Shown here in pieces: positions 1 through 56,583 of a DNA stretch of 64,000 nt; position 1 is the first letter of the stretch; each line of letters begins with the position of its first letter. This DNA is from Bettongia penicillata ogilbyi (Eukaryota > Chordata > Mammalia > Diprotodontia > Potoroidae): positions 8,836,600 to 8,900,599 of the forward strand of contig JAJHZJ010000399.1 in assembly GCA_023548195.1 (NCBI GenBank). Direction: 5' to 3'. Position numbers and translations under genes: made by a program. The notes under the pieces are model-generated. The model did no database searches, had not been told where the DNA came from, and saw only the letters and a program-made list of their open reading frames with translations.

Positions 1-345
1 AGCTCTGACTAGCCTTATCAACTTCATCTCAGCTCTGCTCAATCTTTCCTGTTCCATCCATTCAGCAACCTCCTCCCACCACATGTGATTTAGGCTTCCA
101 TGTGCTTTTAGCAGGTCACATGGACCTATTAATGAATGGGAAAGATTTTCCCATTTAAGTTACCATTACATTCAGCCCCAAGATTTTTTTGCATTCATTA
201 CATAAGTCAGTGGGGCAACTGGGATAAACAGAATTGTAACAGGATAACAGAAAACAAGTATATAAAACAATATCTTAGGCAACTGATGTCAACAGAACCT
301 TACAACACTGTACCATGAATCACACAAAATAAGTACATAAAACAT
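1..345 (-). repeat. ERV-L-type LTR remnant
   Basis: The reverse complement of roughly 1-170 matches the solo LTR at about 35640-35840 over a long stretch, with shared blocks such as CTTTCCCAT, CATTAATAGG and CCATGTGACCTGCT and a run of GGAACAGGAA-type purine motifs. The element is cut by the left window edge. Its position just after the pol remnant (in the - sense) makes it the 3' LTR. The inner LTR boundary is uncertain. Confidence 0.75.
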
Positions 346-2960
346 ATGTTAGGGAGGGACTTCAATGCAAGCGCTCCATCATTCTCCCCTCAATTGAATG
401 GGGCCCAAAATTTTGGGGTACGAGGCGAAGGCCTCTTTTTCCATAGCTACTTCCTGCTGAGATTGAATGTAGAGCTGTCCTTACCCCAAGAGGTCCCATT
501 TGATAGGTCATTTCTTTAGCTGGCATCCAGAGTTTCATTGACGCCAGGTCCAGGGTTGACACATCACAGTCATGGACAAGGGATGACATCCAGCTTAAGC
601 AATTAGGCATCTGCTAGTGAAGGGTACTAAGCCTGCAGAAAACATATCTAGCAAACAAGTTTAACAGGCAAAAAGTCAAAAAGAAACAAGGAGACAGTAA
701 CCAGAAGCAGGATAGTTACGAGGTCAACTACACTTCTGGAGTCCATGAACCCACTATCATAGACTCATTCATGGTAGAATATATGAGTTAAGGGTGCAAT
801 TTGGTAATCATCAACAGTCACGGTATTATCTTTCCTGTGTGCTATAATTTCCACAGCCTTTGGAACATTGTCTGGCTTCCTTTTTACCCATATTTTTGCT
901 CCCAATTTTATTCTATCAGTAGAACCCTATCCTTCAGTTCTGCTAGTTATTTCAGAAGGAGGGTCAGTTTCCACAAGGGCTATTGTTTCCTGAGGAATAA
1001 TAATCACTTGAACTATTCTATCATTTTTACAAAACTATATGGGTTCATCACCTAAATTTTAGAATGTTACAATAATGTCTCCTTGGTAATTAGAATCTGT
1101 CACTCCAGCCTTTAGTATTCCTTGAGCTACTGATCCAGATTTAGGTAATATTTGTCCAAAATGATTTTTGTCAATTCTCATCCATATTCCAATAGAGATT
1201 TTTCTTATTTATTTTCTGTCCAACCTAAAGTCCTCTAAACAGTGTAAAACATATCTTGCCAAACCAGGTGTCCCAGGATATGGTGCTGGGACATCTGGCC
1301 TTACAGTACAACACTCAATATTTGGGATCTTACGTGTTTGTTGCTTTCTAATTTGCAGATTTGGGGTCATCATTCTGGCTAGAGATGCACTTCCTCCCAA
1401 TGTTCTATTATTCAGATTACACAAGGCAGTGAACAAATTATCTTTCCACTGTTGATGAGAATTATTAGACCTTAACTTCCTTAGTTGTTCTTTCAGTAAT
1501 CCATTCATTCTTTCAATTAACCCAGACGCTTGTGGATAACATGGAATATGATATATTCATTCTATGTTGTTTAACACAAGCTATCTCTTCATTTCATTGC
1601 CTTTGAAATGTGACTCGTCACTTTGGATCTGCTTTGGGGTTCTATAACGTAGATTTATGATAGCTAGAGTTTTATAGATGTTTTTCTGAGTTGTATTCTT
1701 ATAGGGACAAGCCACTAGTACACCTGAATAGGTATCAACAGAAGTACATACAAATTTGCATCCTTTATCTTGGGGTAGGGATCCAGTACAATCTATTTGC
1801 CAAATGTGGGCTGGTACATTTCCCCCTTTCTATCGCTCCAGTTACTACCCGAGAAATAGTTTTTTCTTTTTCCAACTGATATATGTAACGTTCCTCTACT
1901 ATTCAGCATATTGACTACTTCTACCTGTCCCAGTACTTTGCAAAGTCTGCTTTGTACATGGGTTATAGGCTACCTCTTTTCAGCGTCTTTTGTGACCCAG
2001 GTATTTTGCTTGTCCCATCAGTAAACCATACATGTCTCTTTTGTTCTTCAGTTAATCCATCATAACCCTCATTTCATTTTATTCAACTGTAGCTTTGGTT
2101 CAGAAAATGTATCATTCCCTCAGTATCTGTGTTTGCTATAGATTCATACAAAACAGAAACTCCACTTTTGCCTATTTTTGATCCATTTTGACTATGCCAT
2201 TTCCATTTAACTATGCTAGCCTCTTGACTATGTCCAATTCTGTGAGAAGCTGGGGTACTTATTACCCAGTTCATAATCGGGATTCCAGGCCTTAATATTA
2301 CCTCATGGCCCAAAATCAGTTGTTCAATCTCTACCAAAGTCCAGTATACAGCTAGCAATTGCTTTTCAAAAGAGGTGTATTGAATTCCAAATGAAAGAAC
2401 TTTCCGAGACAAAGATCCTAAAGGTACATTTCAGCTTTGTTGTTTTTGCCATAAACTTCAGTTTGCATATTCATCCTGTATGGTCAGTTGTAATTCCACG
2501 AGGCCCCTTTGCATAGGCCATAAATATAAGGCCAATTGTATAGAGGCCTTTACTTCTTCAAAAGTTTTATACTCTGTTCAAGTCCCCAATCAAGTTCATA
2601 TTTGTTCCTAGTAATTTTATATAAGGGTTCAGTCACAATCCTATGACAAATAGTGGGGCTATGCAGATATCCTTGTGGTGAGCATGTAGAAGTATATTGT
2701 TGGCCCTGCCAAGTGAAAGCAAATTGGTCCCATTGTTTCAAATCCCTAATAGTATTGGGATAGTAAGGAAAGCATTGGAAAAAGTCCCATCATATTTCTA
2801 GATCTTTTATCTTAAGGTAACAGTATCTGGAACAGAAGCATACAAGGGAGTGTGATTTGGCCAGATTGGTACTTGAGAAAGATCAGTTTGATACCTAAGT
2901 TGGGTCTGAATTGAAGTTGGGAAAGACAGGCTGGTAACAATAGTTGAGACATTAGGTAAT
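345..2960 (-). pseudogene. Decayed ERV-L-type pol (RT, RNase H, integrase, dUTPase-like)
   Basis: Reading on the - strand from high to low coordinates, one sees in order: an RT segment (2741-2550, FAFTWQGQQY and QGYLHSPTICH); an RNase H segment (2412-2083, FEKQLLAVYW); an integrase core with WQID (about 1782-1802), VDTYSG (about 1722-1739) and the third acidic residue in LIERMNGLLK (about 1490-1520); then a dUTPase-like stretch (about 1190-900) with GVTDSNYQGD and KNDRIVQV. A dUTPase after integrase is the arrangement of ERV-L (class III) elements. Frameshifts, stops and deletions interrupt all parts, so it is not functional. No convincing env is seen. A short reading frame at 610-362 is unassigned. 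Confidence 0.8.
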
Positions 2961-3025
2961 GATGAGGATCTGTGTGCTAGATTGGTTATATTGTGTAAGG
3001 AGACAGGCAGGGCAGGGGGAGGGGG

Positions 3026-3064
3026 AGAGAGAGAGTGTGTGTGTGTGTCTGTCTGTGTGTGTGA
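3026..3064. repeat. GT microsatellite
   Basis: An impure GT/GTCT run follows a G-rich purine tract at the upstream edge of the ERV remnant. Confidence 0.9.
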
Positions 3065-3387
3065 GACTGGGAAGATGGTGGTAACCATGACAGTGATAGG
3101 GAAGTAAGAAAAAAGAGAAGGTTTGAAGGGAAATATAATAAGTTCTCTTTTGAATATAAGTTTTAAGATGTCTGTACTTGATTAAAATTTGTACATTTTG
3201 CAAGAGTTCAGTTTCAGTTTGGCTAATGGTTATGCTTATTATGTCACTGCTAAATTATCCAGCAACAAAAAAAGTTAATTCTTTACAAGAAAAGTGTTTA
3301 TGTGTATTAATGTCTGAGATGGGAAAATATTATAAGTATAAATTATTTATGGAATTATGGTTTTAATATTATAGATAAAGGTTATTT

Positions 3388-3650
3388 TATGGGATAGCTA
3401 AGTGATATAATAACTACAGTGCTGAGCCTGGAGTCCAGAAGACCTGAGTTCCACTCAGGTTTTGGAGATGTAGCTGACCCTCAGCAAATTGCTTCACCTC
3501 TGTTTGCCTCAATTTTCTTATCTTGAAAATGGGGATAATGATAGCACCTGCCTCCCAGAATTGTGAGGCTCAAATGAAATAATAACTGTGCATAGCACCT
3601 GACATATAGTGTTATATAAATGTTAGATAATACTTTTATTATTAGTTATG
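3388..3650 (+). repeat. tRNA-headed / MIR-like SINE
   Basis: It begins with GATAGCTAAGTGATA and GACCTGAGTTC, a degenerate tRNA-type promoter head. It continues with the conserved SINE body CTCAATTTTCTTATCTTGAAAATGGG and ends with a TTATTATTAG-like tail. This is the common marsupial/therian SINE layout. The subfamily is not assigned. Confidence 0.8.
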
Positions 3651-4120
3651 CTGTTTATATACTTGAATTTCAGGATAAAGTAGATAACTAATGATGCCAA
3701 ATTGTTTTTTTAGTGAACTTGAATATATAGCCCAGCCCCTGAAAGTATCATTTTATTTTTCTCTGTAACTATTGATATTTAATGCTATTTGATGTCTACT
3801 GAAAAACATGCTGAAAACTGTGAATTCATTTTGAACAGTATGATTGATAGAATAATTTTTATATTCTGTGAACTTACTAATTTGAAATAAAAGAAAAATT
3901 AGTATTAGATTTGTAAGAAGTCAATAATGTGTTCATTGCTTTATTTTACAAAAAATAAGGTATTACACAGTTTGATAGAAATTATCCTAAGATATGTTAC
4001 ACATGAATACTTTATCTAAATATAATATACCAAGTTGACAGAAGCAGTTTTTGTGTGTTTTATTTTCTTCTCTACAAATGTAAATTTTCCATCTATAAAG
4101 CCTTTTTTATTGTTTTTCAG

Positions 4121-49428
<45,308 letters not shown>

Positions 49429-49624
49429 TGAATGCCTGCTTTTAATGCATTTAATTGGAAAGGTAATTTAGATTCCAAAATTAAATCCAAAAGTTTGAAT
49501 ATCTTTGACTAGCTGTAATATTATTGATATTAATTTGATTTGTTTTTGATTTTGAAATTGTGACTTCCTCAGTGTGAGTATTCCTTTCACTAATGCATAT
49601 CACAATTTTTCTGTTCTTTGAAAG

Positions 49625-49899
49625 ATAATATTCACGAGTTCCTGTGGCTGAAAAATTCATCATTCTTTTGGACACCTGGACAAATGTCTATGAATTTCAC
49701 TGAGCTTGTTCTCAGACAACAACCTGTCACCAGGGCTTTACTTTTGAAACCTTTTCTGCTTAGTAGGATTTGGTTAGAGCTGAAAATACCAGAAACTTAT
49801 CAGAACATTGATTTGAGGAAAAATAGACATGAAAAATCAAGAGGTCTGATACAAAGAAAACAATTATGGATTAACAAAACAAAAGCAGTGTTTTTGTGA
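49625..49899 (+). CDS. Candidate NEK1 terminal exon (doubtful)
   Basis: An acceptor-like site (pyrimidine-rich tract then GAAAG) lies 228 bp after the preceding donor. Spliced in phase it gives D-N and then about 90 more residues before a TGA at 49897. The first two residues agree with the human DN, but the human protein stops two residues later, and the extension has no family I recognise. Other in-phase candidates start at 55142 (DDDISS..., 22 residues) and 63563 (DDNST). The true terminal exon may also lie beyond the window. Confidence 0.25.
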
Positions 49900-50139
49900 A
49901 TAATAGCCAAATGACATAGATTAGGGGTTGGGAGAAAAAGAAAGAAGAGAGATGAAAAAAAATAACAAATGTATAAACAAAGAACATGTAGAAAGAGAAT
50001 GGGGAATGGGATAGATTGACAATCCCAAAGTGATTGTCCCATCTCAAATAAGGGAAATTAATGCAGATTTTTACTTAAGTGAGATAAGATGTGGGAACGA
50101 TACTTAGGAGGAATATTATGGTTTTATTAGGATTACTTC

Positions 50140-50715
50140 AGTCAAATAAGATTGCATTCCTTTCTGATAAAATGAATAATTTGACAAAGTATGACTAAAA
50201 ACATGGAAATTGTTAGATTTTTCAACATATAGAGGAAATTATTAAGAAGAAAATAGATTTGATTACATGAGAATAAAGGACTTTTTTTGAACAAACAGTA
50301 TGTTCAGAATTTAAAGGAAACAAACACATGGGGGAAATCTTTGCTATAAATTTTTCTGTTAAAAGATTTGACATTCAAAATCTATAAGGAATTAACAAGA
50401 ATAAGACCTATTCTCTGATTTTAAAAAGTTGTAAAAGATATGAATGGATAGTCCCTGAAAAAAACCCAAGACTCACATGAAAAATTATACTGTACCGTAA
50501 TGAAACTGTGAAAAAACAGGTATAATATTGTGCTGCTAGAGGAACTGACTGTTAAGTCAGTCGTTTGGGAGAGCAGTTTGGTATTACACCTCATGAGCTA
50601 CAGGACCATTTGTACCTTTAAACCTACTAATAGCACTCCTAGGATTGCAAAGCAAATAATTACAGTAGTGACACTAAGCAAGACAAAAAAACCTCACTCA
50701 TGTGCTCATATACAC
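50140..50715 (+). mobile_element. Old L1 ORF2 3' region, sense
   Basis: AGAAAATAGATTTGATTACA, TCTTTGCTATAAATTTTTCT and GGAGAGCAGTTTGGTATTAC follow the L1 ORF2 end in order. It appears to continue at about 51165-51480 beyond an unassigned 440-bp insertion. Confidence 0.65.
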
Positions 50716-50719
50716 CCAG

Positions 50720-51165
50720 CACTGTAAACTACCCCTCTTATTTAGGTTCCAGGATGGAGTCTACAGGGAGCTCAGGAACTTGGCCTTCAGTATAAGAATC
50801 TGACTATCTTTCTCATCACCAATATCTCTCTTCACAGCTTCTCTGTATTTCTTATATATGTGTTTATTCCTCTTACCCCATGGCCCACTCATAGACTCAG
50901 GCAGCTTCTAGCTCCTGACATATGCCCAGGTCACCTATTCAGACTATTATCTCTCTCTTACAGGTATAACAGATGTGTCACTCTTACCTTGGGTCTTCTG
51001 CATTCTCTTACCTTTATTAACTATACCATCAAGCTAGTTTCTCCCACCACACTTTTAACACCAATACTAAAGGTATATAACAATGCTTCTTCAATAGAGC
51101 ATAATTTGCATCTGTGTGCCTCTGCAGCTTCCTTCGGGGAGGCTATTTCTCCATTGGCATTCTCA
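50720..51165. other. Unassigned insertion within the L1 relic
   Basis: L1 sequence stops at about 50720 and resumes near 51165. The inserted 440 bp is less AT-rich. CTTATTT occurs at both edges, too short to prove a target duplication. It could be an old LTR; no family recognised. Confidence 0.4.
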
Positions 51166-51299
51166 GCTACCTTATTTGTATTAGCAAAAAATGAAAACAG
51201 CCTTTATCCACAAATTGGGAGTGAATAAATTCTGGTGTATGAATGTGATGAGATATTATTGTAGTCTAAGATGACAGAGCAGAGAAAATAGGTTAGCAT

Positions 51300-51355
51300 T
51301 TATATATGTGTATATGTGTGTGTATGTATGTATACACACACACACACACATATGA
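51300..51355. repeat. TATG/CA microsatellite
   Basis: A TATATGTGTATGTG run passes into ACACACACACACA, so the stretch is partly self-complementary. Confidence 0.88.
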
Positions 51356-51639
51356 AACACTTCATAGATACAAAACATTTAGTATCCTGATTACTATAAG
51401 AGCAATTAAATCCAGAAAAGTAAAACAAAACATTTAGGAGATACAGAAATAAGTAGGATCACCTGTCATGTATTGTGAATATATATATTTTTAAATGATT
51501 TTTCTAAATTGTACATAATAAGTTTATAGTTTCATATGTGTATTTTTAAAAATTTTTTTACCCAGATGTGTTTATTGATGTTGGTTTATTATTTCCTCAA
51601 CTCTCCCATATCATTCCTTCCCCCATCCTTTCAACTGTA

Positions 51640-54600
51640 AGACTTTGCCTCGTATTTCACCCCCAAAAAATTTAAATTATTGATTGAGAGCTCTCTATTC
51701 TTTTCTTCTTTACTCTTTCACATTATTCAGATGTCTTCTATCACCATCTCTTTCTTCACCCCTGACTCACCTGAGGAGGTGACCCTTTTCCTTGCCGAAG
51801 ACAAAACCTTCTCCCTTCACCTTTGATCTCATTCAATCCCATCTTCTCCAGTAGATTGCCCCTTCTGTCATCCTCATTCTCACTAATAATCTTCAATTTC
51901 ACACTATCTGCTAGTTGCTTCCCTGATGACTACAAACATACCCGTGTCTCCCTGTCCTTTAAAAAGAAAACAAAAAAAACAAACTTCTTAATTCATCTAT
52001 CCCTCCTAGCTATTGTCTAATACCTTTCCTCCTTTTGGTTGCTAAACTCTACCTAAATTAATTTGCTTATTCAGTGCCATACCAAACTACAAAAAATGAT
52101 TTTGTAGAGCTAGAAAAATAATAACTAAGTCCACCTGGAAGAACAAAAAGTTCAGAATACCAAGGGAATTAATGAAAAGAAATGCAAGAGAAGGTGACCT
52201 AGACATACTAGCGCTAACACTGTATTATAAAGCAGCAGTCAGCAAAACTACTTGGTACCAGCTAACAAATAAAGTGATGAATCAGTGGAATAGGTTAGGT
52301 ATACAAGACACAATACTCGATGACTGTAGTAATCTACTGTTTGATAAACCAAAAACTTCAGCTTCTGGGATAAGAACTCACTATTTAACAAAAACTGTTG
52401 GGAAAACTGGAAAATAATATGGCAGAAACTAGGCATAGACCAACATCTTATATCCTATACCAAGATGGAGTCAGAATGGGTACATGATTTAGATATAAAG
52501 GCTGATACTATAGACACACTAGGAAAGCAACAAATAGTTTACCTGTCAGATCTATGGAAAAGGGAAGAGTTTATGACCAAACAAGAAATAGAGAACATTA
52601 CGAAATGCAAAATGTGTAATTTTGATTACATTACATTGAAAAGTATACAAAGAACTGAGTTAAATTTATAAGAATACAAGTCTAGGTGATAAATGGGCAA
52701 AGGATAGGAACAGGTAGTTTTCAGATGAAAAAGTTAAAGCTATCCAGAGTCATATGGAAAAATGTTGTAAATCCCTATTAATTAAAGAAGCAACTCTGAG
52801 GTACTACATCACACCTATCAGATTGGCTAACATGATAAATCTTGGAGAAGATGTGGGAAAATTGGAATAGTAATACATTGGTGGAGTTGTGAACTGATCC
52901 CATCACTCTAGAAAATTTTGAAGTATGCCAAAGGGCTATAAAACTGTGCATACCCTTTGACCCAGCAATATTGCTTCTATGTCTGTACCCCAAAGAGATC
53001 ACAAAAAAGAACAAAAATATTTAGAGCAGCTCTTTTTATGGTGGCCAAAAATTGGAAATTGAGGGGATGCCCATCAACTGGGGAATGGCTGAACAAGTTG
53101 TGGCATATGAATATAATAGAATTCTATTGTTTCATAAGAAATGATGAGCAGGCAGACTTCAGAAAAATCTGGAAAGATTAGATGAACTAATGCTGAGTGA
53201 ATTGAGCTGAACCAGGAAAATGTTGTACGTAGTAATAGCCACAAAGTCTAATGGCCAACTTTGATAGACTTAACTCTTTTCAGCAATGCAAGGATCTAAG
53301 ACACCTCCAGAGAAGTGATAAAGGAAGGTGCCATGCACACCCAGAAAAAGAGCCACGGAGTCTGAAGGCAGATCAAAACATTCTTTTTGCTCACTTTTTT
53401 TGGTTTGTTTCTTCTTCCTCATGGTTCCTCCCATTGGTTCTAATCATCTTTACAACATGAATAATGTGAAAATATGTTTAATATCAATATATATTTAGAG
53501 CCTCTATCAGATTGCATGCTGTCTTGGGGAGAGGTCAGGGAAGGGAGGAAAAGAAAATGTAGAATTCAACATCTTATGGAAGTGAATGTTGCAAACTTAA
53601 AATTAATTGATTTTTTTTTAAAAAATCAAAAAAATACTTCTACTTTATCTCTTCTTTCTTCTAAATCATCTGCAGTCTTACTTGTGACCACAGTCATTCG
53701 ACTGAAATTACTCTTTCCACAGTTACCAGTGATCTCTTACTTGCTAGGTCATTCTTCTTGACCTTTCTGTAGCCTATGACACTCATTCATCCTTTTCTTG
53801 TGGATACTCTCTCCTTTCTCAATTTCATGACCCAGCTCTCTCTTAGTTCCCCTTCAGTCTGTCTGATTGCTCTTCTGTCACCTTTGTTAACTCTTCCTGC
53901 AAGTCATGCCCACAAATCATTGAGGTATACACTAGAGTCTATTCTGCACCCTCTTTTTTTTCTTCTGACAGTGATACGGGATTCCTACGAGCAACATATT
54001 GACTTAGAATAACACAAATGAACCTTATCTCTGTTGTATTGTATTTCTGTTTTATTAAATATTTCCCAATTACATTTTAATTTGGTTTCAGGAGCAAGTT
54101 TTGCTCTGCTCTATACTGTCTCACTTAGTGATCTCATCAGTTCTCATGAATGTAATTATCATCTCTGCGCAGATGATTCTCAGTTCTATTTATCCATCTC
54201 TAGCCTCTGTCTTGACTTCATTCTCGCTTCACCAACTGTTGGTTGCACTCTTGAACTGAATATACCAAAGACCTCCCAAACTCATCATACCCAAAAATCA
54301 TCTTACACACTCCCCACTTCAAACCCTCTTTTCCTCTGAACTTCCCTCTTACTCTTTAGCATGCTGCCATCCTCCCATTTACCCAAGCTCCCAACCTCAC
54401 TGTCATCTTTGACTCCTCATTTGCACTTACTTCCATAACCATATATGTCAAGTGTTGCCCTTTCTATTTTCATAACATCTGTCATATAAATCCTCTTCTT
54501 TCTACTTAGAGCACCAACCTGGTACAGGTCTTCAACCCCTCTTGGACTGTTTCAGTAGGTTGCCCTCTGCTCCCCAGTTTATTCCCTAATGAGCTGCCAA

Positions 54601-55005
54601 AGTGATTTTCTTAAAGCACAAATAACCCTCTCCCTACTCTCCCAGCCCCATTCAATATACTCCATTAACTTTTCCCTCCAAGATTGCATTTAAAGTTCTC
54701 TGGCTTTTTAAAGCTCTTCACAGTCAGGCCCTTTCTACCTTTTATTATACTTTACTCTCCCCTGAGTCTTCAACTGTTTAGAGACACTGGCCTTCTTTCT
54801 GATTTGAGCACAGTACTATCTCCCAACTCTATATCTTTTCACATGCTATCCCTTATATATCTTGCATTACATAATTATCTCTATGTTGTTTCCTCCAATG
54901 GAATGTGAGGTCCTCAAGGACAGTGACCTTGTTTTTTGCCCAGTAATTAGCATAGTGCCTGGCACATAGTAGTTCTTTAATAAATGTTTTTGACTGACTG
55001 AATAT
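51640..55005 (+). mobile_element. L2 LINE, sense, interrupted by L1 and a hAT-like fragment
   Basis: L2 ORF2 runs 51720-52060 and resumes at 53640 (GTCTTACTTGTGACCACAGT, GTAGCCTATGACAC). An RT active-site-like block HLCADDSQFYLS is near 54150-54195, matching the ADD core of CR1/L2 RTs. The 3' tail is CATAGTGCCTGGCACATAGT then TTTAATAAATG at about 54985. Foreign pieces are an L1 (about 52045-53635) and a GGTGTCAA-type fragment (about 54010-54100). Frameshifts and stops are frequent. Confidence 0.8.
52045..53635 (+). mobile_element. L1 ORF2 C-terminal part, sense, inside L2
   Basis: In + sense: LTLYYKAAVSKTTWYQLTN (52220), MESEWVHDLDIKADTID (52465), KNWKLRGCPSTGEWLNKLWH (53045). The 3' UTR follows (CTATCAGATTGCATGCTGTC) with an A-rich end near 53625. 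It is 5'-truncated and has several stops. L2 sequence flanks it on both sides. Confidence 0.88.
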
Positions 55006-55728
55006 TACTATCAAATCAGGTGTGAAATATTTACCAAAGCTGTTTGTTTACTACTGTCGTGTAAGATAGTGTTCAAGAAGTTCTAAACTAAAACAGTGTT
55101 TTGTATTTATAATGAAGTGCTTCATGTATTCCTGTTCATAGATGATGACATAAGTTCAACAAACTTTAGAGCACAATTAATCTCAAGTGAAATAAATAGT
55201 TATTAAATAGAAATCAACCTAACCTCCATACTCCAAAAACAGTGGATAAAAAAATCACACATTGTGCCAATTATGACATATACAGTCAATCTTTAACATT
55301 TGATGAGGAGATAGGTGCCTAGAAAACAGTGCAGAAGTCAGAGACAAATGTTGATACATTGATACATTGAACCTACATATAGGTGGTTAGGGTCCCACAA
55401 TCACCAAAATCTGTAAACTTTCACTAGAGAGTGCTGAAAATACAGTTTTCAGCATACAATTCTTAGTAACAAAACATTAATTCTGATAATATGCACTTTT
55501 CCTAAAATAACCCATAAAATGTGATATACAAATACAAAAATGTTATACATTTTTTGTGACACACAAATACAAAAATGTGTTATACATTTTTTATCACTAG
55601 CAATTCTCTAGAATTCTGTGACATTTTATGCTAACATGATATTTTTTAAAAACTGGTTTCAGACAATATTCATTTTGTGTCACACATGACTGTGCTACAA
55701 ATGAAATTCTCAAAACTAAAAATTTTTT
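55005..55728. other. Intergenic or 3' region, unassigned, with a local tandem duplication
   Basis: Near 55530-55585 the segment ACAAATACAAAAATG...TTATACATTTTTT is repeated in tandem with one difference. An acceptor-like site with in-phase DDDISS lies at 55142 (see NEK1). Nothing else recognised. Confidence 0.5.
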
Positions 55729-56541
55729 AATTTAAGTTTATTTATTTAAGTTTTCAACATTCATTTCCACAAAATTTTGGGTTCCTAATTTTCTCCCCAT
55801 TTCCCTCCCCCCACCCCAAAATGCCAAGCATTCTAATTGCCCTTATCACCAATCTGCCCTCCCTTCTAACATCCTTCCCTTCCCTTATCCCCATCTTCTC
55901 TTTTGTCCTGTAGGGCAAGATAACTTTCTATACTCCATTACCTGTATTTCTTATTTCCTAGTTGCAAGAACAATACCTAACGGTTGTTCCTAAAATTTTG
56001 AGTTCCAACTTCTCCTCATCCCTCCCTCCCTACCCATTCCCTTTGGACAGGCAAGCAATTCAATATAGGCCATATCTATGTAGTTTTGCAAATGACTTCC
56101 ATAATAGTCATGTTGTGTAAGTATAACTATATTTCCCTCCATCCTATCCTTCCCCCCATTACTTCTGTTCTTTCTTTGGATCCTGTTCCTCCCCAAGAGT
56201 GTTGACTTCAAATTGCTCCCTCCTCCCACTGCCCTCCCTTCCATCATCCTCCCCACCCTGCTTATCCCCTTCTCCTCCACTTTCCTGTATTGTAAGATAG
56301 GTTTTTATACCAAAATGAATGTGCAATTTATTCTTCCTTTAGTTGAATGTGATGAGTGAGCTTCATGTTTTTTCTCTCACCTCCCCTCTTTGCCGCTCCA
56401 CTGAAAAGTCTTTTACTTGCCTCTTTTATGAGAGATGATTTGCCCCATTCCATTTCTCCCTTTCTCCTCCCAATATATTTCTTTCTCACCCCTTAATTTC
56501 ATTTTTTTGATATGATCCCATCCTATTCAATTCACCTTGTG

Positions 56542-56583
<42 letters not shown>

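Noticed and set aside
362..610. 82-codon - strand frame as a possible ERV env or accessory protein
   Set aside because: No signal peptide, cysteine pattern or membrane segment; ERV-L elements usually lack env, and this lies between the pol relic and LTR.
2807..3203. His/Thr- and Ser/Pro-rich frames on the - strand
   Set aside because: They come from translation of the GT microsatellite and adjacent purine tract.
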